The notes below the pieces were generated by a model. That model did not search any database. It was not told where the DNA came from and saw only the letters and a list, made by a program, of their open reading frames with translations. From the NCBI GenBank assembly GCA_039815465.1, contig JBCBZG010000010.1, positions 1 to 64,000 on the forward strand: 64,000 nt of DNA. Reading direction: 5' to 3'. The position numbers were made by a program, and so were the translations under genes. Every line of letters starts with the position of its first letter. The first letter of the stretch is position 1. Origin of the DNA: Shimia_B sp039815465. GTDB lineage: Bacteria; Pseudomonadota; Alphaproteobacteria; Rhodobacterales; Rhodobacteraceae. This document shows, piece after piece, positions 16,045 through 24,185 of this stretch.

Positions 16045-16833
16045 ATGGCTCCTGCGCCGCTCGGACAACGTGCCCCGATCCTGCACATGCGGGAGGTCGA
16101 CAAGACCTTCCACGGTGGGGTCGTGGCGCTCCAGCATATGTCGCTCGACGTCAATGAGGGGGATTTCATCTCCCTCCTTGGCCCGTCGGGCTGCGGGAAA
16201 TCCACGGCGCTCCGGCTCATTGCCGGCCTGATGCCGCCCACCCTGGGCCGCATCGAATGGGAAGGGGGGCAAAGTGCCGATGACCTCGGCGTTGTGTTCC
16301 AAGAACCCACGCTCATGCCCTGGGCCACGGTGGAGAAAAACGTCTACCTGCCCTTCCGCCTGCGCGGCCAAAGCTTTTCCAAGGTGAAAGACCGCATTCA
16401 CGAGGTGCTCGACCTCGTGGGTCTCAGCGGGTTTGCGGGGAGCTACCCGCGGGAGCTGTCGGGTGGCATGAAAATGCGCGTCTCCATCGCGCGCGCGCTG
16501 GCAACGAACCCGCGCCTTATTCTGATGGACGAGCCTTTTGCCGCGCTGGATGAAATCACGCGCCAAAAGCTCAACGACGATTTGCTGAAACTCAAGGAAC
16601 GCGCCAACGCCACGGTGATCTTTGTCACCCACTCGGTCTTTGAAAGCGTGTTCTTGAGCGACCGGATCCTCGTAATGGCCGCCCGCCCGGGCCGGATCAT
16701 CCACGAGATCGAGGTCGACGCGCCCTACCCGCGCGGCATCGAATGGCGCACCTCCCAGCGCTATGGCGAAGTCGCGCGGGAGGCGTCAGATATGCTCCAC
16801 GGGGCGCTCAACACGCAGGAGGCGGCGGAATGA
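16045..16833 (+). CDS. ABC transporter ATP-binding protein (SsuB/TauB/ThiZ type)
   Basis: This 262-residue ATPase energises the importer. It shows Walker A GPSGCGKSTALR (residues about 45-56), the Q-loop in VVFQEPTLMPW, the ABC signature LSGGMKMRVSIARALA, Walker B LILMDEPFAALDE and the switch His in VTHSVFES. It starts 2 bases after the binding-protein stop and overlaps the permease start by ATGA. Its class pairs with NMT1-type binding proteins and a single homodimeric permease. Confidence 0.94.
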   Translation: MAPAPLGQRAPILHMREVDKTFHGGVVALQHMSLDVNEGDFISLLGPSGCGKSTALRLIAGLMPPTLGRIEWEGGQSADDLGVVFQEPTLMPWATVEKNVYLPFRLRGQSFSKVKDRIHEVLDLVGLSGFAGSYPRELSGGMKMRVSIARALATNPRLILMDEPFAALDEITRQKLNDDLLKLKERANATVIFVTHSVFESVFLSDRILVMAARPGRIIHEIEVDAPYPRGIEWRTSQRYGEVAREASDMLHGALNTQEAAE

Positions 16834-17705
16834 CCATCTCGGACACGGGCGCTAAGCCGATCAGCACCCCGGACACCAGCGCGCTCGTGGACGCAGACGA
16901 GGTCCGCCGCGCCCGCAAGGCCCGCAACGAAAACATCGCGAAATACGTGATCCCGACTGCGGTGATGGCGCTGGCGCTTTGGTACTGGGACCGCCTCGTC
17001 GTGTGGAACGAGATCGAGCCTTACATTCTGCCCCGCCCCGGCCTCGTGCTGAGCACCCTGATCGAGGATTGGGGGACGCTGTCGACGTCCCTGCTTGTGA
17101 CGTTGCAGATCACCGGGCTGGCGCTCCTTGTGGCCGTCATTGGTGGTGTCGGGTTGGCTGTGATATTTTCGCTCTCGCGCTATGCGGAAATGTCATTTTC
17201 GCCGTTTGCCGTAATCCTGCAAGTCACGCCGATTGTCTCCATCGCGCCGCTGATCTTCATTTACATAGAAAACAGGCTGATCGGGCTGCTGCTCTGTGCA
17301 TGGATCGTGGCGTTCTTCCCGATCCTCGCCAACACAACGCTCGGGCTGAAATCCACCGACCACAACCTGCGTGATCTGTTCACGATCTACAAAGCGAACC
17401 GCTGGCAGCGACTTGTGCATTTGCAGCTGCCGTCAGCGCTGCCCTATTTCCTGGGCGGGCTCAAGATTGCGGGCGGCCTCGCGCTGATCGGAGCGGTTGT
17501 GGCCGAATACGTCGCAGGCACCGGCGGCATCGGCTCCGGCCTCGCCTTCCGCATCCTTGAAGCGGGCTACCGTCTGCAAATCCCACGCATGTTCGCGGCG
17601 CTGATCCTGATCGCTGTGACCGGCGTGATCATCTATGCGACAACCTCGCTCATCGCTCACTTCGCCCTGCGCAAGTGGCATGAGTCGGCGATCAAGCGGG
17701 AATAA
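16830..17705 (+). CDS. ABC transporter permease (SsuC/TauC/ThiX type)
   Basis: This 291-residue inner-membrane permease has a polar N-terminus (to about residue 35), then about six helices and the EAA-type cytoplasmic loop (FTIYKANRWQRLVHLQLPSALPYFLGGLKIAGGLAL). It probably forms a homodimer that imports the ligand of the protein encoded at 15032. The ATG at 16830 overlaps the ATPase stop and was preferred to an upstream in-frame start inside that gene. Confidence 0.93.
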   Translation: MTISDTGAKPISTPDTSALVDADEVRRARKARNENIAKYVIPTAVMALALWYWDRLVVWNEIEPYILPRPGLVLSTLIEDWGTLSTSLLVTLQITGLALLVAVIGGVGLAVIFSLSRYAEMSFSPFAVILQVTPIVSIAPLIFIYIENRLIGLLLCAWIVAFFPILANTTLGLKSTDHNLRDLFTIYKANRWQRLVHLQLPSALPYFLGGLKIAGGLALIGAVVAEYVAGTGGIGSGLAFRILEAGYRLQIPRMFAALILIAVTGVIIYATTSLIAHFALRKWHESAIKRE

Positions 17706-17707
17706 TC

Positions 17708-18997
17708 GTGGACTACATGGCTCTGCCCGACGCCGGCGCTGGCTCCCAGGCCACCCGGTTCGAAGACGTGACTGTTCCCGGCTTTCTGGTCAGGCAGGAC
17801 GCAAGCCTCGTGCGTACATCGCTGACGCTTGCGGATGGTAAAATCACGGATGCCGCGCCTGCGCAGACCGTTCAGATGGGTGGTGCCATGGTGCTGCCAT
17901 GCTTTGTCGACATGCATACGCATCTCGACAAGGCGCAGATCTGGAACCGCACGCCGAACCCCGACGGCACCTTTATGGGCGCCCTAGAATCCGTGCGCGA
18001 CGACAAGGTGGGCCGCTGGGACCGCGCGGACCTCGTCCCGCGGATGAGCTTCGCGCTGCGGTCAGCATACGCCCACGGCACCGCCGCCATCCGCACGCAT
18101 CTGGATTACGTGGGCGACCTTGGGGCCGCCGCCGTGTCCTGGGAGGTGTTTTCCCAACTGCGGGAGGAATGGTCGGACCGCATCGCGCTTCAAGCCGTGG
18201 CGCTGACGATTGGCGAGATGTGCGAGGAGGACGGCGCGCTCGACCGCTGCGCGGACCTCGTGGCCAAGCATCGCGCGACGCTCGGGATGGTGTCCTACCC
18301 CGACGCGCGACTGAACGATTGGCTGACGCAATATATGTCCGCCGCCGCCGAGCGCGGGCTCGACATCGATTTCCACACGGACGAGACGATGGACCCCGAG
18401 GTCAACACGCTAAAGGACATCGCCGAGCTCGCCATCAAACACGATTTTCCAAAGAAAATCGTCGTCGGCCATGTCTGTTCGTTGTCCACAATGCCCGAGG
18501 ATGAGGCGCTCAAAACCCTCGACCTCGTGGCGCGCGCTGGCATCCACGTCGTCAGCCTGCCCATGTGCAACCTCTACCTGCAGGATCGCCACGCCGCCCG
18601 CACGCCCCGCAACCGGGGGATCACGCTGGTGCATGAGATGAAGGCGCGCGGCATCCCGATCTCATTTGCCTCCGACAACACGCGCGATCCGTTCTACGCC
18701 TACGGCGACATGGATATGATCGAGGTGATGCGCGAGGCCACGCGCATCGGCCATCTGGACCACGCGGACCCCGATTGGCTGCGCAGCGTACTCACCACCC
18801 CCGCCGACACCTGCGGGTTCGACGCGCCCAGCCTCGCCCCCGGTGCGCCTGCGGACCTGGTGATCTGCAAGGCCCGCAACTGGACCGAATTCTTCGCCCG
18901 CCCGCAATCGGACCGCATCGTCCTGCGCAAAGGCCGCGCCATTGACCGCACGCTCCCCGATTTTGCCGAACTCGACCCGCTGATGGAGACCCCATGA
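17708..18997 (+). CDS. CodA-like amidohydrolase (cytosine deaminase family)
   Basis: This 429-residue metal-dependent hydrolase has metal ligands in VDMHTHLDK (His70, His72), FHTDETMD, VVGHVCSLS and ISFASDNTRDPFYAYGDMDM. The last matches the Asp-containing DPWYPLG region of E. coli cytosine deaminase. Family members deaminate or ring-open cytosine, creatinine, isoguanine or triazine-like rings in the cytoplasm. It begins 2 bases after the permease stop with GTG (an ATG at 17717 is the alternative) and overlaps the next gene by ATGA. In this operon it is probably an early ring-attacking step; the substrate is not known. Confidence 0.85.
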   Translation: MDYMALPDAGAGSQATRFEDVTVPGFLVRQDASLVRTSLTLADGKITDAAPAQTVQMGGAMVLPCFVDMHTHLDKAQIWNRTPNPDGTFMGALESVRDDKVGRWDRADLVPRMSFALRSAYAHGTAAIRTHLDYVGDLGAAAVSWEVFSQLREEWSDRIALQAVALTIGEMCEEDGALDRCADLVAKHRATLGMVSYPDARLNDWLTQYMSAAAERGLDIDFHTDETMDPEVNTLKDIAELAIKHDFPKKIVVGHVCSLSTMPEDEALKTLDLVARAGIHVVSLPMCNLYLQDRHAARTPRNRGITLVHEMKARGIPISFASDNTRDPFYAYGDMDMIEVMREATRIGHLDHADPDWLRSVLTTPADTCGFDAPSLAPGAPADLVICKARNWTEFFARPQSDRIVLRKGRAIDRTLPDFAELDPLMETP

Positions 18998-20406
18998 ACA
19001 TCGACGCCGCCATCGCCGCCCTGGAAGAAAAGGGTATTAAGACCGTCACCCGCAAGGCCGCCGTGAAGCAGCGCTCGCGTGATTACTTCTGGTATTCGCC
19101 GGTGCTCAAGGACCGGCTCGATCACGTCACCGCCGATTTCCTCTGCATCCCCGAAAGCCAGGACGAGGTGATCGAAATCCTGCGCGTCTGCTATGCCAAC
19201 GACGTCCCCGTCACGACGCGTGGTGCAGGCACGGGGAACTACGGGCAGGCCATGCCGCTCGCCGGCGGCTGCGTCATGCACGTGGCCAAGATGAACACTA
19301 TCAAGGAAATCCTGCCCGGCCGCGTGATCTGCGAGCCCGGCGTGCTGCTGAAGGACATCGACGCCGCCTGCATCGAAGACAGCGGGCAGGAGCTGCGCAT
19401 GTTCTCGTCCACCTGGTCCACGGCCACCATCGGCGGCTTCATCGCCGGTGGCTCCGGCGGCGTGGGATCGATCCGCTGGGGATCACTCCGCGACCCCGGC
19501 AACATCATCCGCCTGCGCGTCGTGACGATGGAGGAGGAGCCGCGCGTGATCGACATCACCGGCGACGACCTGCACCGCGTGTCCCACGCCTATGGCACGA
19601 ATGGCATCATCACGGAGATCGAGATCCCGCTCGCCGCTGCCTATGACTGGGAACATATCTTTGTCACGTTCAAGGATTTCGACGAGGCGATCCAGTACGC
19701 CTACGACCTAGGGTCCTGCGACGGCCTCCTGCTTAAGGAGCTGTCAGTTTACGAGGCCCCGATCACCGAAAACTACTTCACCAAGATCGCGCCCCATGCG
19801 GAGGCAGGCGACGTGCTCGTCGCCATCATGGTCGCGCCGCAGTCGATGCCGGGGTGGGAGACCTTCACCGCCGCTTACGAGGGTGCCACGACCATCTACC
19901 TGTCCTCTGACAATACATGGGAAGAGGACCCCGGCCCCGCCTTCGAATACGGCTGGAACCACACAACGCTCCGCGCGTTGCAGATCGATCCAAACATAAC
20001 CTATCTGCAGATCGCCTACGGGACCGATGACCCCATCGCGCTTTGCCAAAAAATCCGGGGGCTCCTGAGCCCCGAGGTGCTGCAACACATCGAGGTCACG
20101 CGCGTGAACGGCAAGATCAGCTTTGGCTCGCTGACACTGGTGAACTTCACCAGCGAGGAGCGGCTAGACGAAATCATCGCCATCCAGGAGGAAAACGGCG
20201 CAATGAACTTCAACCCCCACCGCTACACGTTGGAAGAAGGCGGGCGGCAGACGGTTGATGAGCGGCAGTTGGAGTTCAAGCGGGAGGCCGATCCCAAGGG
20301 CCTGCTGAACCCCGGCAAGATGATCGCCTGGGACGACCCGAACTGGGGCTACGAGAAGATGTACGCATGGCCCGGCCTGCAACAGCCGAAAACAGCCGCG
20401 GAATGA
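18994..20406 (+). CDS. FAD-binding oxidase/dehydrogenase, GlcD-type (PCMH domain)
   Basis: This 470-residue flavoprotein has an N-terminal FAD_binding_4/PCMH domain. TRGAGTGNYGQAMPLAGG binds the pyrophosphate and STWSTATIGGFIAGGSGG follows near residue 145. The family oxidises 2-hydroxyacids and other alcohols or amines. The C-terminal half lacks a clear vanillyl-alcohol-oxidase or lactate-dehydrogenase signature, so the substrate cannot be assigned. Both ends overlap neighbours by ATGA, placing it firmly inside the catabolic operon, after the amidohydrolase and before two flavodoxin-fold reductases. Confidence 0.82.
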   Translation: MNIDAAIAALEEKGIKTVTRKAAVKQRSRDYFWYSPVLKDRLDHVTADFLCIPESQDEVIEILRVCYANDVPVTTRGAGTGNYGQAMPLAGGCVMHVAKMNTIKEILPGRVICEPGVLLKDIDAACIEDSGQELRMFSSTWSTATIGGFIAGGSGGVGSIRWGSLRDPGNIIRLRVVTMEEEPRVIDITGDDLHRVSHAYGTNGIITEIEIPLAAAYDWEHIFVTFKDFDEAIQYAYDLGSCDGLLLKELSVYEAPITENYFTKIAPHAEAGDVLVAIMVAPQSMPGWETFTAAYEGATTIYLSSDNTWEEDPGPAFEYGWNHTTLRALQIDPNITYLQIAYGTDDPIALCQKIRGLLSPEVLQHIEVTRVNGKISFGSLTLVNFTSEERLDEIIAIQEENGAMNFNPHRYTLEEGGRQTVDERQLEFKREADPKGLLNPGKMIAWDDPNWGYEKMYAWPGLQQPKTAAE

Positions 20407-20981
20407 AGGCGCTCGTCATCTACGCCCACCCGGTGCCCGACAGCCTGAACGCTGCCGCGCATCAGGTGGTTGTGGAGACGCTGAAGGCAAAGGGCTGGGA
20501 GGTCGATGACTGCGACCTCTACGCCGAGGGGTTTCAGCCCGTCCTGACGGAGGATGAGCGGCGGAACTACCACAACACAGACATCAACACGAAACCCGTG
20601 CAGGGCTACGTGGACCGCCTGCGGGCCGCCGACGCCGTCGTGTTCTGCCATCCCGTCTGGAATTTCGGACTGCCCGCGATCCTCAAGGGCTGGCATGACC
20701 GCGTGATGCTGCCGGGCGTGACGTTCAACCTCGTGGACGGGCAGCTGCACCCCTGCCTCAACAACATCAAGAAAATCGCGACCGTCTGCACCTACGGTGC
20801 CACCCGGTGGCGCGCGTTCCTCGTCGGCGACCCGCCCAGAAAACTGCTCACCCGCGTCGTTTGGGGCACGGTCAAACCGGAAAAAACCAGGTATATTGCG
20901 CAATATGACATGAACAACATCACCCCTGCGGGCTGCGAGGCGTTCCTTGCCCGCGTTCGCAAGGAAATGGAGGCTTTCTGA
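20403..20981 (+). CDS. NAD(P)H oxidoreductase, flavodoxin-like fold (copy 1)
   Basis: This 192-residue protein of the MdaB/YwrO/NQO class starts MKALVIYAHPVPDSLNAA, the FMN/FAD phosphate loop. It contains VFCHPVWNFGLPAILKGWHDRVM, the conserved flavin-site segment. These enzymes move two electrons from NAD(P)H to quinones or other small oxidants. It is about the same length as the next gene's product and shares DLYAEGFQPVLT with it, so the two are tandem paralogues. It overlaps the FAD oxidase stop by ATGA. Confidence 0.86.
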   Translation: MKALVIYAHPVPDSLNAAAHQVVVETLKAKGWEVDDCDLYAEGFQPVLTEDERRNYHNTDINTKPVQGYVDRLRAADAVVFCHPVWNFGLPAILKGWHDRVMLPGVTFNLVDGQLHPCLNNIKKIATVCTYGATRWRAFLVGDPPRKLLTRVVWGTVKPEKTRYIAQYDMNNITPAGCEAFLARVRKEMEAF

Positions 20982-20982
20982 C

Positions 20983-21624
20983 ATGCGCGCCCTGGTCGTC
21001 TACTGCCACCCAAAGGAAGGGTCGTTCAACTCCGCCGTCCGCGACACGGTGATGGGGCGGCTCCACGCGGCGGGGGTGGAGGTGCGTCTGCGCGACCTCT
21101 ATGCGGAGGGGTTCCAACCCGTGCTCACGACCGAGGAGTGGGTGGGCTACGAGGATTGCGAGACGAACCACATCCCCGTCGAAAGCTATGTGCGCGACAT
21201 CAAATGGTGCGACACGCTGATCTTCGTCTACCCCACGTGGTGGTATGGCCTGCCTGCGATGCTCAAAGGGTGGCTTGACCGTGTGCTGATCCCCGATGTG
21301 GCGTTCTTCATGCCCAAGGCCGAGGGGGAGACGATCAAACCCGGCCTGCACCATATCGAGCGCCTGGGCGTCTTTACCACCTGCGGGGCGAGTTGGTGGC
21401 TCACCCGCCTAATTGGCGCGCCCGGGCGACGGACGCTCCTGCGCGGGGTAGGTCTGCTGCTAAAGCCGCGCACGAAGAAGGTCTTTGCCGCCCACTACCT
21501 GATGGACACGGCCCCCCGCGCCTCCCTGAAGAAACACCTGGAGCGCGTCGCGCGACGCACAGACAAACTCATAGGCGCCAAGCGGGACCGCAGCGCGCTA
21601 CCTGACGGAGCCCCCGCCGAATGA
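20983..21624 (+). CDS. NAD(P)H oxidoreductase, flavodoxin-like fold (copy 2)
   Basis: This 213-residue paralogue of the preceding product begins MRALVVYCHPKEGSFNSAV and carries FVYPTWWYGLPAMLKGWLDR, the flavin-site segment. It starts one base after the copy-1 stop. Its C-terminus is longer and basic (KKHLERVARRTDKLIGAKRDR). Two diverged copies side by side suggest two redox steps or a heterodimer rather than simple redundancy. It overlaps the creatininase-family gene by ATGA. Confidence 0.86.
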   Translation: MRALVVYCHPKEGSFNSAVRDTVMGRLHAAGVEVRLRDLYAEGFQPVLTTEEWVGYEDCETNHIPVESYVRDIKWCDTLIFVYPTWWYGLPAMLKGWLDRVLIPDVAFFMPKAEGETIKPGLHHIERLGVFTTCGASWWLTRLIGAPGRRTLLRGVGLLLKPRTKKVFAAHYLMDTAPRASLKKHLERVARRTDKLIGAKRDRSALPDGAPAE

Positions 21625-22415
21625 AGAGCCGCCACTGGATCGACTACCCTGCCACCGATCTGCAAATCGACCCCGCCCGCACCATCGCGATCCTGCCCAC
21701 GGCCGCCGTCGAACAGCACGGGCCGCACCTGCCGGTGGGCGTTGACACGTTCATTAACCAGGGGCTCTGCGACCTACTGGCAGAGCGCTGCCCGGAGCCG
21801 CTCGATATCCGCCTCCTCCCCGTTCAGGCGGTGGGCAAGTCGAACGAACATCTTTGGGCTGCTGGCACGATCACGCTGACCGTGGGAACCGCCATCCGCG
21901 CCTGGACCGAAATCGGCCTGTCGCTCGCACGCGCGGGCGTGAAGAAGATGCTGATCGTCAACTCTCACGGTGGGAATATGGACATTAACTCCATCGTCGC
22001 GCGGGAGCTGCGCGTGCGCGCTGGCATGTATTGCGTGCGCATGGGTTGGGGCGCGGGCGGTGTGCCAGATGGGCTCTATAGCGCGCAGGAGGCCGCGCAA
22101 GGCATCCATGGCGGCGACAATGAGACCTCGCTTATGCTGCATTTCCGTCCCGACACCGTGGATATGAGCAAAGCCCAGGATTTCCGCTGGCAACACGCGC
22201 AAGGCGACATTCCGCCCGTGGGCGGCATTGCCCATGGCTGGATCGCCTCTGACGTCCATCCCGCAGGCGTCGCAGGCGAAGCCCACATCGCCACCGCCGA
22301 CAAAGGCCGCCGCACGGCGGAACACTATGTGGCGGGCGTGATCGACGTGCTGCAAAAGATGACGGATTTCGACGCGTCAGGCTTTGCCCCCGTCGCGGAC
22401 CCGTTCCCAGCATAG
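21621..22415 (+). CDS. Creatininase-family amidohydrolase
   Basis: This 264-residue metal hydrolase has the creatininase ligands Glu31, His33 and Asp42 in VEQHGPHLPVGVD and His116 in VNSHGGN, with a further acidic site in HGGDNETS. The family cleaves cyclic or linear amides (creatinine, formamidopyrimidines, the MftA peptide). NSHGGN rather than the true creatininase NGHYEN points away from creatinine itself. It is the last gene of the operon and probably performs the final amide cleavage. Confidence 0.85.
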   Translation: MKSRHWIDYPATDLQIDPARTIAILPTAAVEQHGPHLPVGVDTFINQGLCDLLAERCPEPLDIRLLPVQAVGKSNEHLWAAGTITLTVGTAIRAWTEIGLSLARAGVKKMLIVNSHGGNMDINSIVARELRVRAGMYCVRMGWGAGGVPDGLYSAQEAAQGIHGGDNETSLMLHFRPDTVDMSKAQDFRWQHAQGDIPPVGGIAHGWIASDVHPAGVAGEAHIATADKGRRTAEHYVAGVIDVLQKMTDFDASGFAPVADPFPA

Positions 22416-22500
22416 GGCTCCGCGCGCGGGCTGCGCCTCTGGACCTTTCCCCGCACGCCTCTAGGATGCCGCCCAATCGCGGCCCCATAAGGTGCACCCC

Positions 22501-23145
22501 ATGGCCAAACAGCTCCCCTACCCCACGATGCGCCGCATTTTTGAGCGGTTCCAAGACAGCGACCCCGCGCCAAAGGGGGAGCTCAACCACGTCAATGCCT
22601 ACACGCTGGTCGTGGCCGTCGCGCTCAGCGCGCAGGCGACCGACAAAGGGGTCAACAAGGCCACAGAGGCTCTATTCCAGATCGCCGACACCCCCGCCAA
22701 GATGCTCGCCCTGGGGGAAGTGGCACTGATCGAACACATCAAGACCATCGGGCTTTACCGCAACAAAGCCAAGAATGTCATAAAGTTATCCCGCATCCTG
22801 GTCGATGAGTATGGCGGGGAGGTGCCCAATTCCCGCGCGGCGCTCGAAAGCCTGCCCGGGGTCGGGCGCAAGACCGCCAATGTCGTGCTCAACATGTGGT
22901 GGGGCCACCCGGCGCAGGCCGTGGATACCCATATCTTTCGCGTCGGCAACCGCACGGGCATCGCGCCGGGCAAGGACGTCGTGGCCGTCGAACGCGCCGT
23001 CGAAGACAACGTGCCCGTTGACTTCCAACAGCACGCCCATCACTGGCTCATCCTGCACGGGCGGTATATCTGCACGGCGCGCAAACCCAAATGCGAGGTT
23101 TGCATCATCTCGGACCTGGTTGGCTGTAAGGAGAGCTGCGCGTGA
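22501..23145 (+). CDS. nth: Endonuclease III (DNA glycosylase/AP lyase)
   Basis: This 214-residue base-excision repair enzyme removes oxidised pyrimidines. It has the helix-hairpin-helix with catalytic Lys in SLPGVGRKTANVVLN and the catalytic Asp in AVDTHIFRVGNR. The C-terminal Fe-S loop has C-x6-C-x2-C, but the fourth Cys is displaced: Val occupies its usual place and the next Cys is two residues later (C-x7-C). The ATG at 22501 has AAGG upstream and was preferred to GTG 22492. The stop overlaps the GTG start of the kinase gene. Confidence 0.95.
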   Translation: MAKQLPYPTMRRIFERFQDSDPAPKGELNHVNAYTLVVAVALSAQATDKGVNKATEALFQIADTPAKMLALGEVALIEHIKTIGLYRNKAKNVIKLSRILVDEYGGEVPNSRAALESLPGVGRKTANVVLNMWWGHPAQAVDTHIFRVGNRTGIAPGKDVVAVERAVEDNVPVDFQQHAHHWLILHGRYICTARKPKCEVCIISDLVGCKESCA

Positions 23146-24131
23146 CAAAGACCTATGATGTGGTGGGGATGGGCAATGCCGTCTCCGACGTGATCACCCA
23201 ATCGACGGACACGTTCCTGGAACATATGGGCATCGAAAAGGGCATCATGCAGCTCATCGAGCAAGAGCGCGCGCAGGTGCTCTATGCCGCGATGGAAGAG
23301 CGGACAGAGACGCCCGGCGGGTCGGTGGCCAACACGATCGCGGGGCTCGGCATGCTGGGGCTCAAGACGGCTTTTGTGGGGCGCGTGGCCGATGACGGCC
23401 TGGGCCAGACCTATGCGGCGGCCATGGCCGACCAAGGCACCGACTTTCCTAACCCTCCCGTGGCGGGTGCGTCGCTGCCCACGTCGCACTCCATGATCTT
23501 TGTCTCTCCAGACGGGGAGCGGTCGATGAACACCTATTTGGGCATCTCGTCCGAGATCGGGCCAGAGCACCTGCCCGCAGGCGTGCTGGAGGATACGGCC
23601 TATCTGTTTTTCGAGGGCTACTTGTTCGATAAAGACCCCGGCAAAGCCGCGTTCTACGCCGCCGCCGAGCGGACCACAGGTGCAGGCGGCAAGGCCGGGA
23701 TTTCGCTCAGCGATCCGTTCTGCGTGGACCGCCACCGCGATGACTTCCGCAAGCTGGTTGCAGGGGCACTGGACTACGTGATCGGCAATGAGGAGGAGCT
23801 TTTGTCGCTCTACCAAGTGACCGACGTGGACGCAGCCTTGGCAACGGCGGCCAGCGAATGCGATCTGGTGGTGTGCACCCGCAGCGGCGCAGGCGTGGCC
23901 ATCCAGCAGGGCGACACCCGGGTCGATGTCCCGGTGGAGCGTGTGACGCCCGTGGACACAACCGGCGCGGGCGACCAATTCGCAGCAGGCTTCCTCTACG
24001 GCCTCGTCACCGGCAATGACCTCGCCGCTTGCGGGCGCATGGGCTGCCTGGCCGCGGGCGAAGTCATCGGCCATGTGGGCCCCCGCCCCGAGGCGGACAT
24101 GAAAAAGCTCTTCGCGGCACAAGGCCTCTAG
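23142..24131 (+). CDS. PfkB-family carbohydrate/adenosine kinase
   Basis: This 329-residue ribokinase-fold kinase has the substrate-site motif TPGGSVANTIAGLGMLG near residue 50 and the catalytic/anion-hole motif DTTGAGDQFAAGFLYG near 270 (catalytic Asp in GAGD). The pattern is closest to the adenosine-kinase branch that is common in Rhodobacterales and Rhizobiales. It starts with GTG overlapping the nth stop (GTGA), a conserved-looking coupling. The phosphate acceptor, a nucleoside or a sugar, is not certain. Confidence 0.88.
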   Translation: MTKTYDVVGMGNAVSDVITQSTDTFLEHMGIEKGIMQLIEQERAQVLYAAMEERTETPGGSVANTIAGLGMLGLKTAFVGRVADDGLGQTYAAAMADQGTDFPNPPVAGASLPTSHSMIFVSPDGERSMNTYLGISSEIGPEHLPAGVLEDTAYLFFEGYLFDKDPGKAAFYAAAERTTGAGGKAGISLSDPFCVDRHRDDFRKLVAGALDYVIGNEEELLSLYQVTDVDAALATAASECDLVVCTRSGAGVAIQQGDTRVDVPVERVTPVDTTGAGDQFAAGFLYGLVTGNDLAACGRMGCLAAGEVIGHVGPRPEADMKKLFAAQGL

Positions 24132-24185
24132 GCGCCGATTTCTTTCAAAGAAATCGGACCGAAATCTTCATAAGATTTCGGCGCC
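24131..24185. repeat. Double palindrome between convergent genes (bidirectional terminator or REP-like unit)
   Basis: Two adjacent near-perfect palindromes fill the gap between the kinase and panB genes. CCGATTTCTTT-C-AAAGAAATCGG lies at 24135-24157 and CCGAAATCTT-CAT-AAGATTTCGG at 24159-24181. GGCGCC flanks the pair at 24131-24136 and 24180-24185. The two units share CCGA/TCGG ends but have different centres. The place and symmetry fit a two-way terminator or a repeated extragenic palindrome. Confidence 0.75.

Noticed and set aside
21621..22415. True creatininase acting on creatinine
   Set aside because: The family is right, but NSHGGN differs from the creatininase NGHYEN and no creatinase or sarcosine oxidase is in the operon.
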